This document shows, one piece after another, positions 31,333-32,253 of a stretch of 32,253 nucleotides of DNA. The DNA is from a virus. The position numbers were made by a program, and so were the translations under genes. Within the stretch, counting starts at the first letter, position 1. Each line of letters starts with the position of its first letter. The DNA lies in IMG/VR virus record IMGVR_UViG_3300033150_002129, positions 1 to 32,253 of that record. The stretch is one strand, 5' to 3'. The notes below the pieces were generated by a model, which was given only the letters and a program-made list of their open reading frames with translations, was not told the DNA's origin and searched no databases.

Positions 31333-31839
31333 CTAGGGCCTCCTTTTTTTCCTTTTTTGTCCTGGCCTGGCCTGCGAGAGGTATGTATAATAATGGAGGA
31401 CGAGCCGACGGAGATCGGGATCCGTGATAAGGTCGGAGAAGAGCACGGCCAGGTCGTCGCGGTCTTCTTTTTTAAGGTCGAGCTCCTGGATGAGGGCGTG
31501 GATGTATTCGACGCGGTCCCTGTCCGTCATGGCCCTATTATGTCTATGGCCCAGGACGCGGGCGCGTTCGTGGGCGGGGTCGAAGCCTTGGACCTGGTTT
31601 GCCAAATGGTCCGGGGGTATGAATTTTGGCCCGCGCCCGGTCAGGAGCCAATCGGGAGAGACGCCGGTGCGGAGGGAGATTTGTAAGATCACTGTGGATG
31701 CGGGAATTCTTCCAGAATAATAGTTAGACAGACTGGTATAATGAACTCCTATTCTGCCGGCGAACTCTCCTTTCAATTCCCCCTCTTTGCGAAGAGAATC
31801 TAGCCGCCGACCAAATTCAGATTTGGGCCGCTGGCTCAT
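31333..31839 (-). CDS. Phage repressor, XRE family without cleavage domain
   Basis: A 168-aa CI-type repressor. The N-terminal 65 residues are a helix-turn-helix domain (GEFAGRIGVHYTSLSNYYSGRIPASTV, followed by SPDWLLTGRGPKF, the usual end of such domains). The rest is helical (DRDRVEYIHALIQEL) and basic at the end. No S24/LexA peptidase residues are seen, so induction must work otherwise than by RecA-stimulated cleavage. It diverges from the Cro-like gene across a control region with operator-like sites. Confidence 0.85.
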   Translation of the reverse strand: MSQRPKSEFGRRLDSLRKEGELKGEFAGRIGVHYTSLSNYYSGRIPASTVILQISLRTGVSPDWLLTGRGPKFIPPDHLANQVQGFDPAHERARVLGHRHNRAMTDRDRVEYIHALIQELDLKKEDRDDLAVLFSDLITDPDLRRLVLHYYTYLSQARPGQKRKKRRP

Positions 31840-31919
31840 TAAGTATTTCTCTCGCCCTGGATATATCTTCCAGGATAATTCCCGAAGACCAACATCTCGG
31901 ACGAGTTTATTTTTTTCAT
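31839..31919 (-). CDS. Possible 26-aa leader peptide coupled to the repressor
   Basis: ATG 31919 has GGGGGAG at ideal spacing, and the frame (MKKINSSEMLVFGNYPGRY) ends in a TAA sharing its last base with the repressor ATG (TAATG). This architecture suggests that ribosomes from the leader re-initiate on the repressor. The repressor frame itself stays open upstream without a usual start codon. No homology claimed. Confidence 0.4.
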   Translation of the reverse strand: MKKINSSEMLVFGNYPGRYIQGERNT

Positions 31920-31937
31920 GGCTCCCCCTGCAAAACC

Positions 31938-31949
31938 GTCAATTGTCGT
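31938..31949. promoter_or_regulatory. Second operator-like site
   Basis: CGTCAATTGTCG shares the 8-bp core CAATTGTC (31940-31947) with the palindrome at 32030-32043. It lies in the leader of the repressor gene, about 90 bp from the first site. Two such sites would permit cooperative or loop binding. Confidence 0.4.
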
Positions 31950-32018
31950 TTTTCAAGTCGAAAAATAATAATAATATCAGGCGCATATAAAATTTTCACA
32001 CAAACATCTATTTTTTAC

Positions 32019-32047
32019 TTGACATTTTTTAGACAATTGTCTACAAT
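32019..32047 (+). promoter_or_regulatory. Rightward promoter with embedded operator palindrome
   Basis: TTGACA (32019-32024), spacer of 17, TACAAT (32042-32047). The 14-bp perfect palindrome TAGACAATTGTCTA (32030-32043) fills the spacer and touches the -10, so a bound repressor would block polymerase. It drives the Cro-like gene at 32103. Comparable with the right operator-promoter of lambdoid phages. Confidence 0.75.
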
Positions 32048-32102
32048 ATTAGCACGATGCAGGAAGCAGCCCCCAGAACCGGCCCCATAGAGAGGATTCA
32101 AG

Positions 32103-32253
32103 ATGATTCTCATTTCAGATGGAAAAATCATCACCAAGGTCATGATCAAGGAGATCGCCGAGGCCATGGGGGTTTCCCACGCATTCGCCCGCCAGATCGT
32201 CCGCGGCGAGCGCAAGATGCCGCGAAAATATGTCAAGAAGGTCGAAAAGGCCA
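32103..32253 (+). CDS. Cro-like helix-turn-helix protein, partial at right edge
   Basis: Fifty codons are visible from ATG 32103, with GAGAGG upstream; it runs off the window. The sequence KVMIKEIAEAMGVSHAFARQ, then IVRGERKMPRKY, is a helix-turn-helix with G-V-S at the turn. Its opposite orientation to the repressor and the repressible promoter suggest a Cro-type early regulator or the first early gene. Confidence 0.65.
   Translation, partial: MILISDGKIITKVMIKEIAEAMGVSHAFARQIVRGERKMPRKYVKKVEKA

Overview
The window looks like the structural (late) half of a temperate siphovirus genome, or a prophage of one. It ends in an unusual 10-kb glycan-biosynthesis and sulfation cassette. The host is probably a GC-rich Gram-negative bacterium: there is a lipobox lipoprotein, a spanin-like protein and an M15 endolysin. 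Nothing in the window fixes the species. I saw no tRNA, rRNA, CRISPR array, integrase or replication gene; the early region must lie beyond the right edge.

Layout, read from the right because almost everything is on the minus strand. (1) 31.3-32.25 kb is the lysis-lysogeny switch. An XRE repressor without a cleavage domain reads leftward. It diverges from a partial Cro-like gene that reads rightward from a near-consensus promoter with a 14-bp perfect palindrome between -35 and -10. Behind the repressor come a 10-bp tandem repeat with a tiny ORF, then an Fn3-like lipoprotein that probably shares the repressor transcript. (2) 30.05-30.63 kb is a two-gene unit, a small unknown protein and a 64-aa XRE protein, with its own promoter and operator-like palindrome. 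(3) A consensus promoter at 30017-30046 appears to start the late operon, which runs without a convincing break to position 328. (4) Lysis genes: M15 peptidase, holin-like, small unknown, spanin-like and XhlA-like. (5) Packaging and head: TerS, TerL, portal, gpF-like head protein, small acidic protein, scaffold and SU10-type major capsid protein. (6) Connectors and tail: connector, unknown, LamG-like lectin domain, stopper, gp10-like, tail terminator, unknown, tail tube, two chaperone-position proteins, tape measure, distal tail protein, HExxH metalloprotein, tail hub, Cys-rich protein and a last virion-type protein.

The last tail gene overlaps the first glycosyltransferase by an ATGA, so the sugar cassette is part of the phage operon. 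It encodes a GT4-GT2 double glycosyltransferase, a small basic protein, a LegB-like sugar-nucleotide dehydratase, a sugar nucleotidyltransferase, a second glycosyltransferase, a double methyltransferase, a GT2, two paralogous sulfotransferases and a DegT aminotransferase. Nucleotidyltransferase, 4,6-dehydratase and aminotransferase together are enough to make an NDP-4-amino-4,6-dideoxyhexose. The other enzymes could polymerise, methylate and sulfate a glycan, either on the virion or on the host surface.

Two further patterns stand out. A family of GC-rich hairpins (6-bp stem, 4-nt loop reading R-Y-R-N on the transcribed strand) lies at gene junctions and, several times, in frame inside proteins. 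Two of these sit exactly at the junctions of the two double enzymes. The left edge of the window is a 273-bp unit with perfect 53-bp inverted ends that resemble an IS21-type terminus.
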